A stretch of 64,000 nt of DNA from Triglochin maritima (Eukaryota > Streptophyta > Magnoliopsida > Alismatales > Juncaginaceae). Shown piece after piece: positions 38,101-48,251 of this stretch (the first letter of the stretch is position 1; every line of letters begins with the position of its first letter). The stretch lies in the NCBI GenBank assembly GCA_963682175.1, contig OY821772.1, forward strand, positions 56,876,925 to 56,940,924. Reading direction: 5' to 3'. A program made the position numbers and the translations under genes. The notes under the pieces were generated by a model that saw only the letters and a list, made by a program, of their open reading frames with translations, ran no database searches and was not told the origin of the DNA.

Positions 38101-38244
38101 TTTGATCCTTTCATATATGATAAGCAGCATGAAAAGCAACTTCTTCAGGCACTAGAAGTTGCCTGTCGTTGCTTAAGTAGCTCTCCTAAACTTCGCCCCA
38201 CAATCCAAGAGATCGTCTCCTTGCTTGATGAGATCGCAAGCTAA
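35164..38244 (+). CDS. PSKR1: Phytosulfokine receptor 1-type LRR receptor kinase
   Basis: Single exon, 1026 residues, close to the roughly 1,000 residues usual for PSKR1. A signal peptide occupies about residues 1-22. Then come an LRR cap with a CC pair (SRCCGWVGVRCD), about 20 extracellular LRRs, and the hormone-binding island at about 495-535 (includes FFSKRNHRAKGLQYNQ). One membrane helix is at about 672-697 (GMTLGIGCVAILVLALAYLF). The kinase has a Gly loop (IIGCGGFGLVYKA), Lys778, HRDIKSSN with Asp876, and DFG at 894-896, then GTLGYIPPEYGQ. All catalytic residues are present. It should bind the sulfated peptide phytosulfokine at the plasma membrane and signal with a SERK co-receptor in growth control. 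The kinase C-lobe (ELKSWVLNMKKEKRETEVFD) matches PSKR1 better than PSKR2. Confidence 0.95.
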   Translation: MGPVRLLLHLLFLSFLQLPTFSCPPSDLVALKAFHDGLESSSLWDFEASSRCCGWVGVRCDVEERVVGLDVSEMGLKGRVGVSIGDLDRLEVFSIRNNSFAGRIPEGLFRLRRLKVIDLSRNELSGTVPVGSELVGIETFNVSFNKLVGNHPVLVGSGNLTRFDAGNNLFDGHLNATLCSASPRLRKVYLSGNRLSGDFPVGFGNCGLLQELGLDLNSISGGLPDDIFMLSSLEELHVQENLMGGTVGVGIGNLSKLVQLDISSNGFSGRFPDAFDGLTRLKSLSASSNNFSGSLPYSMSNLSSIQVINLRNNSFNGEINLGFANMARLTTLDLGSNHFTGNIPPALSYCSELKTLNLARNRLEGGIPDGFKNLSSLSFLSLSNNTLSNVFSSLEVLQHCPELTALVLTMNFHGERMPSDGIHGFQNLELLVIANCDLAGTIPPWLAQCSKLKLVDLSWNKLTGNIPLWLGELDSLFYIDLSNNSLTGEIPRSMVTMKSLASGDLQPGSPPADDFPFFSKRNHRAKGLQYNQLGSFPSSLILSFNNLIGPIWPQFGNLKKLHVLDLSNNNLVGIIPAELSGMSSLEILDLSHNALDGNIPTSMTNLTFLSKFSVANNHLVGEVPMGGQFSTFPNSSFEGNTGLCGEHVSPCLKDLLHTNSTSLPHNIRHMSKSLIVGMTLGIGCVAILVLALAYLFMSRAHSRRVEDTEKEMLDSEDCLEFSSSGLVLLFQSKDNKELTIDDILKSTNNFDQANIIGCGGFGLVYKATLPDGRKVAIKRLSGDFGQIEREFQAEVETLSSAQHENLVLLQGYCKIGGDRILIYSYMENGSLDYWLHEKIDGGSALGWHKRLCIARGAANGLAHLHQACQPHILHRDIKSSNILLDGNFEAHLADFGLARLIRPYDTHVTTDLVGTLGYIPPEYGQASVATFKGDVYSFGVVLLELLTGRRPMDMCKQKECRELKSWVLNMKKEKRETEVFDPFIYDKQHEKQLLQALEVACRCLSSSPKLRPTIQEIVSLLDEIAS

Positions 38245-39681
38245 AATACACTGGCAAAATGATGCAAAAAAATACCGTTCAACGTACTTTTGCCTTGTCG
38301 CGTCATGAAGAGTGCATGCAGGTGTAGGTATGTTTTTCGTCTCCTGAGGTGCCTTAAAGCATATATACAGCTGCCCTGAACATCAGATTTTAAGTCAACT
38401 ATTGTTCGACGAGAGAATAATTAGAAATGTACTATGAAATCATTGTAGCCCTTCCCTATTGTAAAGCAATAGTTCTGAGTTGACTGCTTAGCAGTGTAAC
38501 TGTATTATAGCTCCCTTCTGTCTCTTCTTTGCTATGAAAGCATTAATTTTCCAGCCTAGTTAGTAACTTTGTGTATATGAATTTCACAGTGATAGTGCAT
38601 TTTAAGTTACAGAATCTGATGTTTTATGTTTGTTGTTATGTAATATGTTATTCTTGACTGTTTGCTTTTCGAAACCTTCCGACTTAATTCTCTTTGGTGT
38701 TTGAAAGTTCATCTCGTTTTAACGAAATGGAATAATGATTTACTTGCTTCAGTTTCTGATTTTGATGAATGATGATTGTTTTAGTCCTATTAAATGAATG
38801 GGTTTTCATCAACGGTCCAACAGTGTAATAAGAGGAATTTCGACAAATAATGGCATCCATCATTGTCGATATCGCGTATTCGGGTGGGAAAAAATCAGGT
38901 TGCCTTCTTGACTATGTTCCGGTCAGATTCATGATTTGGTTACCTAGCAGCTGAAGTCATTGTACGTCATCTATCCTGTAGATCTAAGCCTCTAATAGCT
39001 CGCCAACTTTGTAATTTGAAAACATGAGCTATTTTGATACGAAGGATTGTTGGTGATGGATTCGAGTGATCGTGATTAGTTCTGTTGCATTTAACGTCAG
39101 ATTAAAATTTTGCAAGTTGCAACTCCCTGTCCCACATACAGAAAACAGTGGAATTCTATCTTAACGTGAAATAGGGAGATCTACGCATTTTTATCAAACA
39201 AAAGAAACGAATCCAAAGGCAATTAACTAACCCATGTCAACTTGATTGTTGGAAGTATGTGTAATTTCCATAGTTTAACCCCTCTTCCACTAATGCAATA
39301 AGCATTCGTGGAACCATTAATTCCACCAAGCAGATGCTGCCCCTATCCTTGTTTTCTTTTCCTTTTATCCTTGTGATACATAGTAATATATCATTAACAG
39401 TTCTTAGTTCACCATCTGTCCATCCATGGTTAAATACGATATCAAAATCCACCCATCATGCAATTTTGATATGATCTGAACGTGCAGCCTTTCACAATCA
39501 TACTACTATGCTTAAATATGATACCAAAATTCATCCATCACAGAATTTTGATAAGATCTGAACGTGCAACTTTTCAAAATCATACTTATACAAAGATACA
39601 ATACTAAAAGATGCCAGTCCAGCATAAAAACTATGGCATGATGCTTTTGCTTGCAGCTAGCATGATAGAGGAAAAGGTTCG
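38245..39681. other. Spacer between convergent receptor kinase and aldo-keto reductase genes
   Basis: It holds the 3' UTRs of the two convergent genes. There is no ORF of note. A two-copy direct repeat lies at 39431-39590. Confidence 0.45.
39431..39590. repeat. Imperfect tandem repeat, two copies of about 82 bp
   Basis: Copies start at 39431 and 39513 and share TAAATAYGATAYCAAAAT and GATCTGAACGTGCA. Confidence 0.8.
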
Positions 39682-42600
39682 TCAAATATTACATTCAATA
39701 TCGTCTTCCGACTCATGCACGGCTTGGAGAGGAGCACTTCCAGACATGAAACCAAACTCCATGTTGTTTACAGGCTCGTTCCCGAACAGGCACACTTGTG
39801 GTTCGATCTTGTTCATCCTGTTCAGATCCTCGTCCGAAAGTGACCAGTTGAATATGTCTATATTTCTCATGATTCTGTTGGGATTTAAGCTGCATGGCAA
39901 CACACTAGTTCCTCGCTGTAGACCCCATCTAAGAATGACCTGCATTCAGAAAGCAGAATGTTGTAAACATGAATCAGCTATGAGTTAGTGATTTTTAGTT
40001 TTTTACATGATCAACTAAAAGCTTTGCTCCTTCCAGAAAAGGAAAAAACAAAAAAAATTGAGGTTTGAGGTAATTCTTGGCTTCTTGTGGAGACCACAAC
40101 AACTCAGAGATGAAACAACTATAATAAGTATCTCTTACATAAAGAGACTAATTGAGTGAGACATTTTAGTTGGACCTCCCTTATCAGCTTATCTAGTTTC
40201 TTGTAAGGTTATTAAGAATAATTTTTACCTTCATACCTCGAATAGCGAGCAGTGTGCTGATGAACCTAAATTCAAGGTTAAAAGGCAAACTTAGTTGTGA
40301 ATGTCAACAAATTCTTGGGGTTGTCGGGACCTAAGGTGCTTGGTTGGTGGAAATGGGCAATCTAGTCAGGCTGCGGGCCAGGCTAAAGGTATGCATTGGA
40401 CTTCATTTGCTTGCTGAAGGAAGAAAGTTCAAAACATGGCTGAGTATTGGCTCCAAGGCACCTGGCTAGGAGAAGGAGCTCATATGAGAGGTTGAGTTGA
40501 TCTCAAAGCTTGACAGTAATTTTATGGGAGATAAATAAGGATCCAGCCTCATAAGGTTTAGGGCTTCACCCTCATTGCTCGACCCAGATATCTTGTGCTT
40601 CCATTCCCACTCACCACATTATAGTAGTATACAATGTCGGACTAGCATACATACACATTTTTTATAGTACTCATATTGCATACGAGAGAGGTTTCCCCCG
40701 CCAGCCCTTCTTTGTCGATACTCCATGCTCCTACCTCACATTCAAATGTTCATCAGGAAATGGCTGATCGATGTACTCTCGTGGTCGCACCGCTTGCACC
40801 AACCATAATCCTCCCGGTCGCACCGCTTGCACCAACCATAATCCTCCCCATGCCCACTTTGACGCTCCAATGACGACTCTCTCAACATTTCCCAACTTCC
40901 CGCCCCTTCTCAAGGGCTACATTATTCGGCTTATCACATGGATGGCCGCCTTCTCTACTCACGGCTACCTTCCATTACATTAAACTCTTAATTCATCCAA
41001 CTTTTGTGATCATAAATCAACCACTTCTCTTTGTTGAATGGTGTACGGCTCTTTGGATCATGCCCCTTCGCACGGGCTACATTATTCGGCTTATCACATG
41101 GATGACCGCCTTCCCCACTCATGGCTACCTTCCATTACATTGAACTCCTATCTCATCCAACTTTTGCAACCATAAACCAACCACTTCTCTTTGTTGAATG
41201 GTGTACGGCTCTTTGAGTACTTTAGAAAGAACTCTACCAACGCCTCAATGACTCTAACTACAAGGGTCGTCCACCCCACAAGTTACTATACCACATCTGT
41301 GTCCTTACGCACCAGCAAACAACATGGGGGTGCTCCCGCAAATTCTTGTCCGCTACTGACGTCTTAAATTTGCACTTTGTGCCAAACATGTGTACCTCTA
41401 TCAGTATCAATAATCCAAGTTTAACTCCTAAGAAAATCTTATGGAACAAAAGAACTGATGAATAGGGCTATATGAGTTTCTGGCAAAAGAAAAAGAAGAT
41501 GCTACAACAACATACCTGCTCAGGAGTCTTATTGTGATATTCTGCGATATCTGCGACAACAGAGTGCTTCATCATTGGCCCATGAACTGATCTTGACCTT
41601 CTGAATGATATCCTAGGGGTTCCAAGTTCATCTTCCGACCCACTATCAGAAAGACTAAGATTGGTGTTGCTGGCAGGCACACCCAAAGGAATATTTGCAG
41701 AAACATGAATGCCCTTCAGTTGGCAAAATTTCACAAGTGCATCTTGCCTCCAGAATGGATGCAATTCCACCTACAAATGCCCACAAATCAGTTTGGCACC
41801 GTGAATATAGAAAAGATGCTCAAATTAAATAACTATTTGTCTCTAGAGCCCAGTTTTAAGACTTTATTGCTGTCTAAAAGTATCGTTAACACCGTTTGGA
41901 GAACAAAACCAAGAATATTATCAACAACAACAAAGCTTTTAATCCCAAACTAGTTGGGGTAGTATGGAAATGAAGTCAAAAGAATCACGGTTCAGGCATG
42001 TGAATAACCAATAATGTTATCAGTTGTATGAAAAATCTCCTAAATTGCAAGAGTGAAGAGTTTAACAGTGTTACAAAAGAATTTTTTAACTACAAAATGC
42101 CAAAGTTACGTGGAATCAGATTTGCAAACCACACAAAATCAAGAGATGGTAACGGTTCAAGAGTTCATATGACAAATACTCAAGATTATGTCCGTATAGA
42201 TTAGCAACTCATTGTCAGAATGTTTGTATTTTTCATGAATATCACAGCCTTAGTATTGGATACAACAAATCCACAAGCTTTGCCAACAACAATTAGCTTC
42301 ATTGTACTATTATAGTGGTCCTTAGGGTGTCAGAAGCGACAAAGAGTTAGAATGGTAATGTCACGCCTAACATGTTCACTTCACTGCCACCACATTCTCC
42401 TGCATTTCATCAACCAGACGGATGTTTTAAGATACAATTCCCTACTTTAGGTATTTCTGGTATTACGATAACTTCATTTGTCGAATGGGGATAAGTTTAA
42501 GCAATTTACTGGTGTCAATCGGTTTGTTTTCTGTGACTAACAAGAAAAGTACCTCATTGCTTTGCTATAAAAGCATGTAAATTATTCAAGCACTAGATGT

Positions 42601-43854
42601 GAAATTGGTTTTCAAAGAAGATGGACCGCAACGAGAGTTAGTTTTCCCTTTTTATTGAGGAGCATCAAACAATTCTTAAAAACCATTCTATATTATCAAA
42701 AGGCATGGCAACAAACTACACCAAGAGATACTGTAGACACTATTCTAGAGGTTCCACTGGCAGGTGGACACAATTTGACTCTGCACGTATTGGTTCTTAG
42801 CTTGTAGTACAACTTTGGTTGTTACAACTTACAAATTAGTTGAACAAGGTTAAGTTCTTAAGTGGTTTTGTTTTTCAAAGTGAAATAAATACTTGCCCAG
42901 AGTAGTGCCTCAGTAAACCCATATTAGTTATTAAGTTGCAAGCATCCATGAAAAGTCAACGTCTAGATTATATGTATGAATGTATCCATGTTTGACCCGG
43001 AAAGATGACAGTCGTGGGACACAATATATGGGAATTAAATGAATCTTACTGATGTGAAAAATATCCACTGAAAACAATAGTGATGTGCTTTTTCGGCACA
43101 CATTCAGAAGAAAAAAATGCAAAAACAGCTCCAAATTCCAATATCCAACTTGTGGACATATGGGATAAATTATACAAACCAAACCCCTATGTGAATTATG
43201 CATTTCACAATGTACCTAACCAAAGCAGTGTGATAACATAAACATCGGCATTCAAGTAAGATATATGTAAATATGTTCAAGACCAACCTGATTAACAGCA
43301 GGAACAACTTTGGCAAATCGGAGCAACTCGCTGATCTGCTGAACATTGAAATTGCTGACACCGATAGCTCTTACAAGGCCCATTTCAAGAACACCTTCAA
43401 TAGCCTTCCATGTGGGCTTCAAGGTATGTGAAATCTGTCTGTATTCACTTCCAGATTTCAAAGGAGGATCCGTGGCATCTCCAAAAGCAGAATTCTCAGG
43501 CCAATGCACCAAATACAGATCCAAATAGCTTACCCCAAGGTTTTTCAGCGACACTCTTATGGACTCTTCAACCCTCTTATGCGAGTTTGCTGCACAATAC
43601 AGTTTGGACGTAAGAAAAATATCCTCACGTCTAAGCCCGTCTCCAAAAGCTTCTGCCAATGCTTTTCCAACCTCAGATTCGTTTCCATACAGATGAGCAC
43701 AGTCTATGTGGCGATACCCAACCTTAAGAGCAGTTTGTACGGCTTCGATGCAGGGATCTCCACCACTTTGCCAGGTCCCAAGCCCTATGGAAGGGATCCT
43801 AGCCCCAGTATTCAGCAAAAAATTGTGATCAGACTGTGATCCTTTCCCCCTCAT
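39682..43854 (-). CDS. Aldo-keto reductase with an unusual Ser/Arg-rich insertion
   Basis: Three exons in coding order, 43854-43288, 41770-41516 and 39939-39682, give 359 residues with GT-AG junctions and phase 0 throughout. The catalytic tetrad is complete: Asp51, Tyr56 ([11 protein letters not shown]), Lys84 (LTSKLY) and His117 (LVHWPE). AKR signatures [15 protein letters not shown] and [15 protein letters not shown] are present. Family members reduce carbonyls with NADPH in the cytosol; the substrate cannot be read here. Most plant enzymes have about 310-325 residues. The excess is mainly an insertion at about 222-255, in exon 2, after the NIPLG segment (normally SPLG). It contains [12 protein letters not shown] and RISFRRSRS, which looks phosphorylatable. 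Introns are 1.6 and 1.5 kb and contain tandem repeats. Confidence 0.88.
40783..40848. repeat. Tandem repeat, two perfect 33-bp copies
   Basis: GGTCGCACCGCTTGCACC begins each copy, at 40783 and 40816. It lies in the last intron of the aldo-keto reductase gene. Confidence 0.92.
40902..41214. repeat. Tandem repeat, about two copies with a 160-bp period
   Basis: Copies begin at 40902 and 41062 with GCCCCTTC and share GGGCTACATTATTCGGCTTA and GAATGGTGTACGGCTCTTTG. Same intron as the 33-bp repeat. Confidence 0.9.
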
Positions 43855-44945
43855 CCTTATTGATTTCTATTTCAGAACGCAACAAATAGCATCAGAGAAT
43901 TTAGAGGTTCAACTTTGGCAAGAGTCAAGCAAATAGCTGAATCCACCATGAATGAAGCCAAAACAACTAGCAATTCAGTGTAGAGTTAGCCGAAAACTCT
44001 TGAATCATTACGTTTGAAGCACAACCAAATGTGAAATGCCCCAAGGGGAACAAATCCGCTGGCTGCGCAACCTTAATTCCTGGAAAAAAATGTCAATTAT
44101 ACACGATAAAAATGCCGAAAACTAGTCTACGCGTGAAAGTCGGGAATCAACTGCTTCAACCAGCGTTAAAGAATTAGAATCCGGAGAAATCTAAAATGCT
44201 AAGACACTCAAAAGCAAGTTAGAAGCACCAAAGATCCTCTAAAGACTCATAATCCAAATAAAACCCCGATAGGAAGTTAGAAAATCCCATAAATCCTCAT
44301 ATACATAAACTCAAAGACAAAAAGCCCTCAAATGCCTCAACACTAGAGATTAAAGAAGCAACTCAATCAAGCCGTTAGATCAACACCTCTAACACGAAAA
44401 CCTCCAGAAACATGCAAAAAAAAACCCCAAATAGAACACTAACTTAAAAGTTAAAAATTGAACCCCAAAAATCTATCATCCAAGCGAGAAATCACCTGAG
44501 CAAATCCAAACCCAGCAAAAAACAACAGAAAAATCCCACCTTTCCGGCTTCTCCGCTCCACAAGCAGTGACCCAAAACGTTCCAACTCAAAAAAAAAAAA
44601 AAAAAAAAAACCTTTTGGGGTCCTTCCTCTCCGACTCCATTACGCCAGAAGCGGAAGATCTTCTTCCCACCTACCAAGACAAAGCAGCGCACCGAGAGTC
44701 CGAAATCCGAAGGCTTTTTTGTTGTTTGATGAGCTCAACAACTGTGGGAAGACTGAAACGCCCCACCTAACTCGACTCCCCTTTCTTTGAATTAGTCTTC
44801 CTTCGTCTTCCACATAATTTCTTTCACTGCCATCAACTCACCGACTGTGTTCTTGTTATTTGCTAATCATACTTATTAATCCAAGATTATATAGATGAAT
44901 CTTTTGAAATAAATTATTTGAATAAAAAATTATTTAGCCAACTTA
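43855..44945 (-). other. Probable 5' leader and leader intron of the aldo-keto reductase gene
   Basis: On the minus strand a candidate noncoding exon lies near 44494-44770 and ends TTGCTCAG before GTGATT. An acceptor shortly upstream of the start codon is plausible but weak. A run of about 20 A residues lies near 44590. No other gene seen. Confidence 0.35.
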
Positions 44946-45083
44946 GACATGTTTGGATAGGAATTCTGGGCTCAGCTTCCATTTAAGAAGTTGGATTTTT
45001 TTTACTGAACTGCTAAACATCGCCCCAAAATTACTTAAATCGCCCCTTGAAATTACCAAATTGCCCTTCCTCCTATTTTTGCT

Positions 45084-45090
45084 TATATAT
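45084..45090 (+). promoter_or_regulatory. TATA-like box for the PMD gene
   Basis: TATATAT lies about 62 bases upstream of the start codon at 45152, inside the element end. Confidence 0.4.
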
Positions 45091-45151
45091 CTCACAATTT
45101 CACTCTTTTTTCAAAACTTTCTCTTCCTATACCTACTACACAAGATTACGA

Positions 45152-47890
45152 ATGTCTCGGAGGCCAGGGAAGCAGCCAGCAGTTCCCCCGGTGTACCCGT
45201 ATGAGGTAACATTACGTTATTTATTTGTTTTTAAAAAAAAAAAAAAAAAAAAAAAAGTCGTCGGCGTCCGAGGGAGACGCCCCCCGCATGGGGCGGGCGT
45301 CCGAGGAAGCCGCTCCCCCTATAGGGGGAGCGGCTTCCTCGGACGCCCGACCCATGCGGGGGGCGTCTCCGAGCGGCTTCCGAGGACGCCCGACCCATGC
45401 GGGGGGCGTCTCCCTCGGACGCCGACCCGAAGCGGGAGACGTCTGCGGAAGACGTCTCCCCGATGGGGGAGACGTCTTCCGCAGACGTCTCCCCGTAGGA
45501 GGAGGCGTCTCCGACAGACGCCTCCACCTTGCGGGAGGCATCTCTCGCAGACGCCTCCGCCTTTTTTGTTTTTTTAATTAATAAATATCATAATTACTTT
45601 AATAAATAGTGATAAATCAAAAAAATAAATTTAACAAATTCTTTTTAAGTTTAACATTTGTGATATTTAGTTTTAACAAATTTTGATTTAGTTTAACAAT
45701 TGTTTTAATTTAGTTTAACAAATTTTGATTTAGTTTAACAATTTTGATAATTAAGTTTAACAAATTTTGATTTAGTTTAACAATTTTGATAAATATGATA
45801 ATTTAGTTTAACAAATTTAACAAATTTTTATTTAAAATTTCAATAAATAGTCATCGGGTCACAGTGGAGGGAGAGGCAAGTCGATACCATTACACGCCTT
45901 CCGTTCTTTAGAGGATGATTCAGCACCGCGTCATCCACGTAGACGGGGGATATCTGCTTCGGTCAGGAGGGAGAGGGAGGCATTACGTCGTCGTGAGGAG
46001 GAGGATGATTCCTTCGATGATGAGCATGTGGATAGTTTCGACGACGAGAGCGACGATGATGGCCCGTATGATGTGCGGCCGGAGGTGGAGAGGCAGGGGG
46101 ATTATAGCGGAGGACGTGGTCGAGCGAGTACTTCTACTTCCGCCGGATGGATGGTGCGGAAGGGTAGGGGTGGGAGGTTTACGGCCGGGGATTCGAGCTC
46201 GTGCACTGTTGATCCCCGCGCTCAGAAGAAGAAGAGGGTCCAGGACGATTCTTGGATCGTGAGCAGTATGACGCCTGGTGGTCCTTTAGATGGGAGCGTC
46301 ATTCCTAGTTTCTGGGGTCACATTGCTAGACGGATCTGGGACGGAGAGGATCGGAAGGTTCTGAAGTGCCAGAATCGGCACAGAGCCTGTACAGCACTAC
46401 AGGGTTGGCGGTCTACACTGAGTGCTGATATCAGAGAGGAGATTAGTGCCACGCATTTGGGGCACTTACCGTACAGCATGTTCCCTTATCTCGACATGCC
46501 TTTGATTTCGGCGTTTGTGGAGCGGTGGCAGCCTGACACCAACACTTTCCACATGCCTTTCGGAGAGATGACGATCATGCTTCACGATGTTTTCCAGATC
46601 CTGCGACTTCCTGTGGATGGTCGTCTGGTTAGTGCTCAGGGGTCGACGTCTGAGCTGAGGTGTTATGTGGCAGAGTTGCTTGGTGTCACACCTGATGGTC
46701 TGGCGAGAGATACAGCTTTATGGAGTGGTGGTGGTGTCGGCATCGACTCCCTTGAGGACCTATGCAGACGGGCACGACCTCCGCGGGCCGATGATACACA
46801 GTTGACGGCGTACCTATTCTTGATGCTCGGAGCCGTCTTGTTTGTCGACAAGAGTGGTTGTCGGATCAGACCACGCGATCTACTGGAGGCTAGGGACCCG
46901 GAGACCGTTCGTGAGTACTCGTGGGGGTCAGCGACGTTGGCATACCTGTACCGGCAGCTTGGGATAGCTAGCCGTGCGGATTGTTCTGGGATTGCAGGTT
47001 GTCTTACGCTGCTGCAGGCGTGGATATACGAGTACTTTCCTGCATTCCGCCCGCATCGTGAGCGGAAGATTATCGACGAGGGTCATCCACGTTCGGGTAT
47101 GTGGGTTGTCCGGAGCGAGGACAAGAGCGATGGACGATTGCGTTCCATCCGCGCACGGCTAGATCATATGACTGCATCAGAGGTATCAAACTTTACACCA
47201 TTTATTTAATTTTAAGATGTATTATTATTAATGTGTTAAACTTTAGGTGGAGTGGTTACCCTATGGTCCTGACCCAGCAGCGGATGTCCCGAGGACTTTA
47301 TTGATGGGTCTTATTCGTTATCGGGATATCATAGAGCCTTATATGCCCGATCGGGTCTTGCGTCAGTTAGGATATGTTCAGGTGATCCCGGTTGACATCC
47401 CGACACCAGAGCATGCGGTGCGGTCTGCGACAGCAGCGACGTACGACGTCAGGTTCCCCGCTTCTACAGCGGAATCGACTTGGCGGACATTTCCGAGATC
47501 ATGCCGATTGTTCCTTGGCGACTTCAGACGTAGTCGCGACCCCTCCGAGTGTGATGCACGTTATCTTGATTGGTTCGGTACTTACTCACATCCTATCATC
47601 GTCCGTGGTGCCTCCCGGAGAGCAGATCGACCACCAGATAGGACGTGTGGCGATCTGGTAATTTTTTCATTTTATCTAAATTTATTTGTACCGTATAATT
47701 TGTTAATGTACGCTAATGTTAATGTTATGTGCAGTGGATGGGTAAGATGATACGGGCTGTAGACCCAATCTTGCAGATGAGGGATGAGCTGCCAGACGAT
47801 GCCAGAGCTGCATGCGGAGATGTGGATCAGATCATACAGTCATGGCATACTCAGTTAGGCATCTCCGACCATGATTCGGATGATGAGTAG
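45152..47890 (+). CDS. Plant mobile domain (PMD) protein carried by MULE-1
   Basis: Four exons: 45152-45205, 45851-47182, 47247-47657 and 47735-47890, giving 650 residues with phase-0 GT-AG junctions. Exon 1 encodes only 18 residues (MSRRPGKQPAVPPVYPYE). Residues 19-165 are charged and low-complexity (RRR, EEEDD, DDESDDD stretches). The PMD fold begins at about 173, with HIARRIWDGEDRK, FHMPFGEMTIMLHDVFQI and LFLMLGAVLFVDKSG. The PMD family includes the host proteins MAIN and MAIL1, involved in gene and transposon silencing, as well as many transposon-borne members. A role in countering host silencing or assisting transposition is inference. It converges on the transposase gene; their stop codons are about 360 bp apart. 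Confidence 0.88.
45257..45562. repeat. Hairpin array, left arm of MULE-1 (PMD intron 1)
   Basis: GC-rich self-complementary units include GGGCGTCCGAGGAAGCCGC with its inverted copy, and GGGAGACGTCTGCGGAAGAC with its inverted copy. Linkers are built on CCCATGCGGGG or CCCGATGGGG. It is preceded by a long A-run. Arg/Pro-rich frames across it are artefacts of the repeat. Confidence 0.92.
45600..45840. repeat. AT-rich tandem repeat in PMD intron 1
   Basis: Imperfect copies of TTTAGTTTAACAAATTTTGA, about 20-25 bp each, fill most of the intron after the hairpin array. Confidence 0.75.
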
Positions 47891-47895
47891 GCTGA

Positions 47896-48140
47896 TCTGT
47901 TGTACCGTACTCTTAGTATTTGTATTTATATTTGTTTATCTGTTGTACGCTTAGTATTTGTGTTTGCTTATCTGTGGTACGCTTAGTATTTGCATTTATA
48001 TTTGTTTATCTGTTGTACGCTTATTATTTATTATTTGTGTTTGTGTTTGCGAACATGTCGTACGCTTATTGTTTGTATTTGTGTTTTGCTTATCTGTTGT
48101 ACCCTTATTATTTGTATTTGTGTTTGATAACCTTTCGTAC
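47896..48140 (+). repeat. Minisatellite in the 3' region of the PMD gene
   Basis: About six imperfect copies of a unit near 40 bp, each containing CTGTTGTACGCTTAGTATTTG followed by GTTTGCTTAT-like sequence. It begins a few bases after the stop codon, so it is likely in the 3' UTR. A second small tandem block (ACATATCAAAACATATTACA) follows at about 48165-48270, up to the stop of the opposing gene. Confidence 0.8.
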
Positions 48141-48251
48141 TATTATATATAATGCAAATAAAGCAAACATATCAAAAACATATTACATAATAAAGCAACA
48201 CTATATAATGTACAAACATATCAAAACATATTACATAATTATACAAACATA

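Noticed and set aside
45221..45581. Arg/Pro-rich ORFs on both strands across the left hairpin array
   Set aside because: They arise from GC-rich self-complementary repeats, overlap each other on both strands and lie in the PMD intron.
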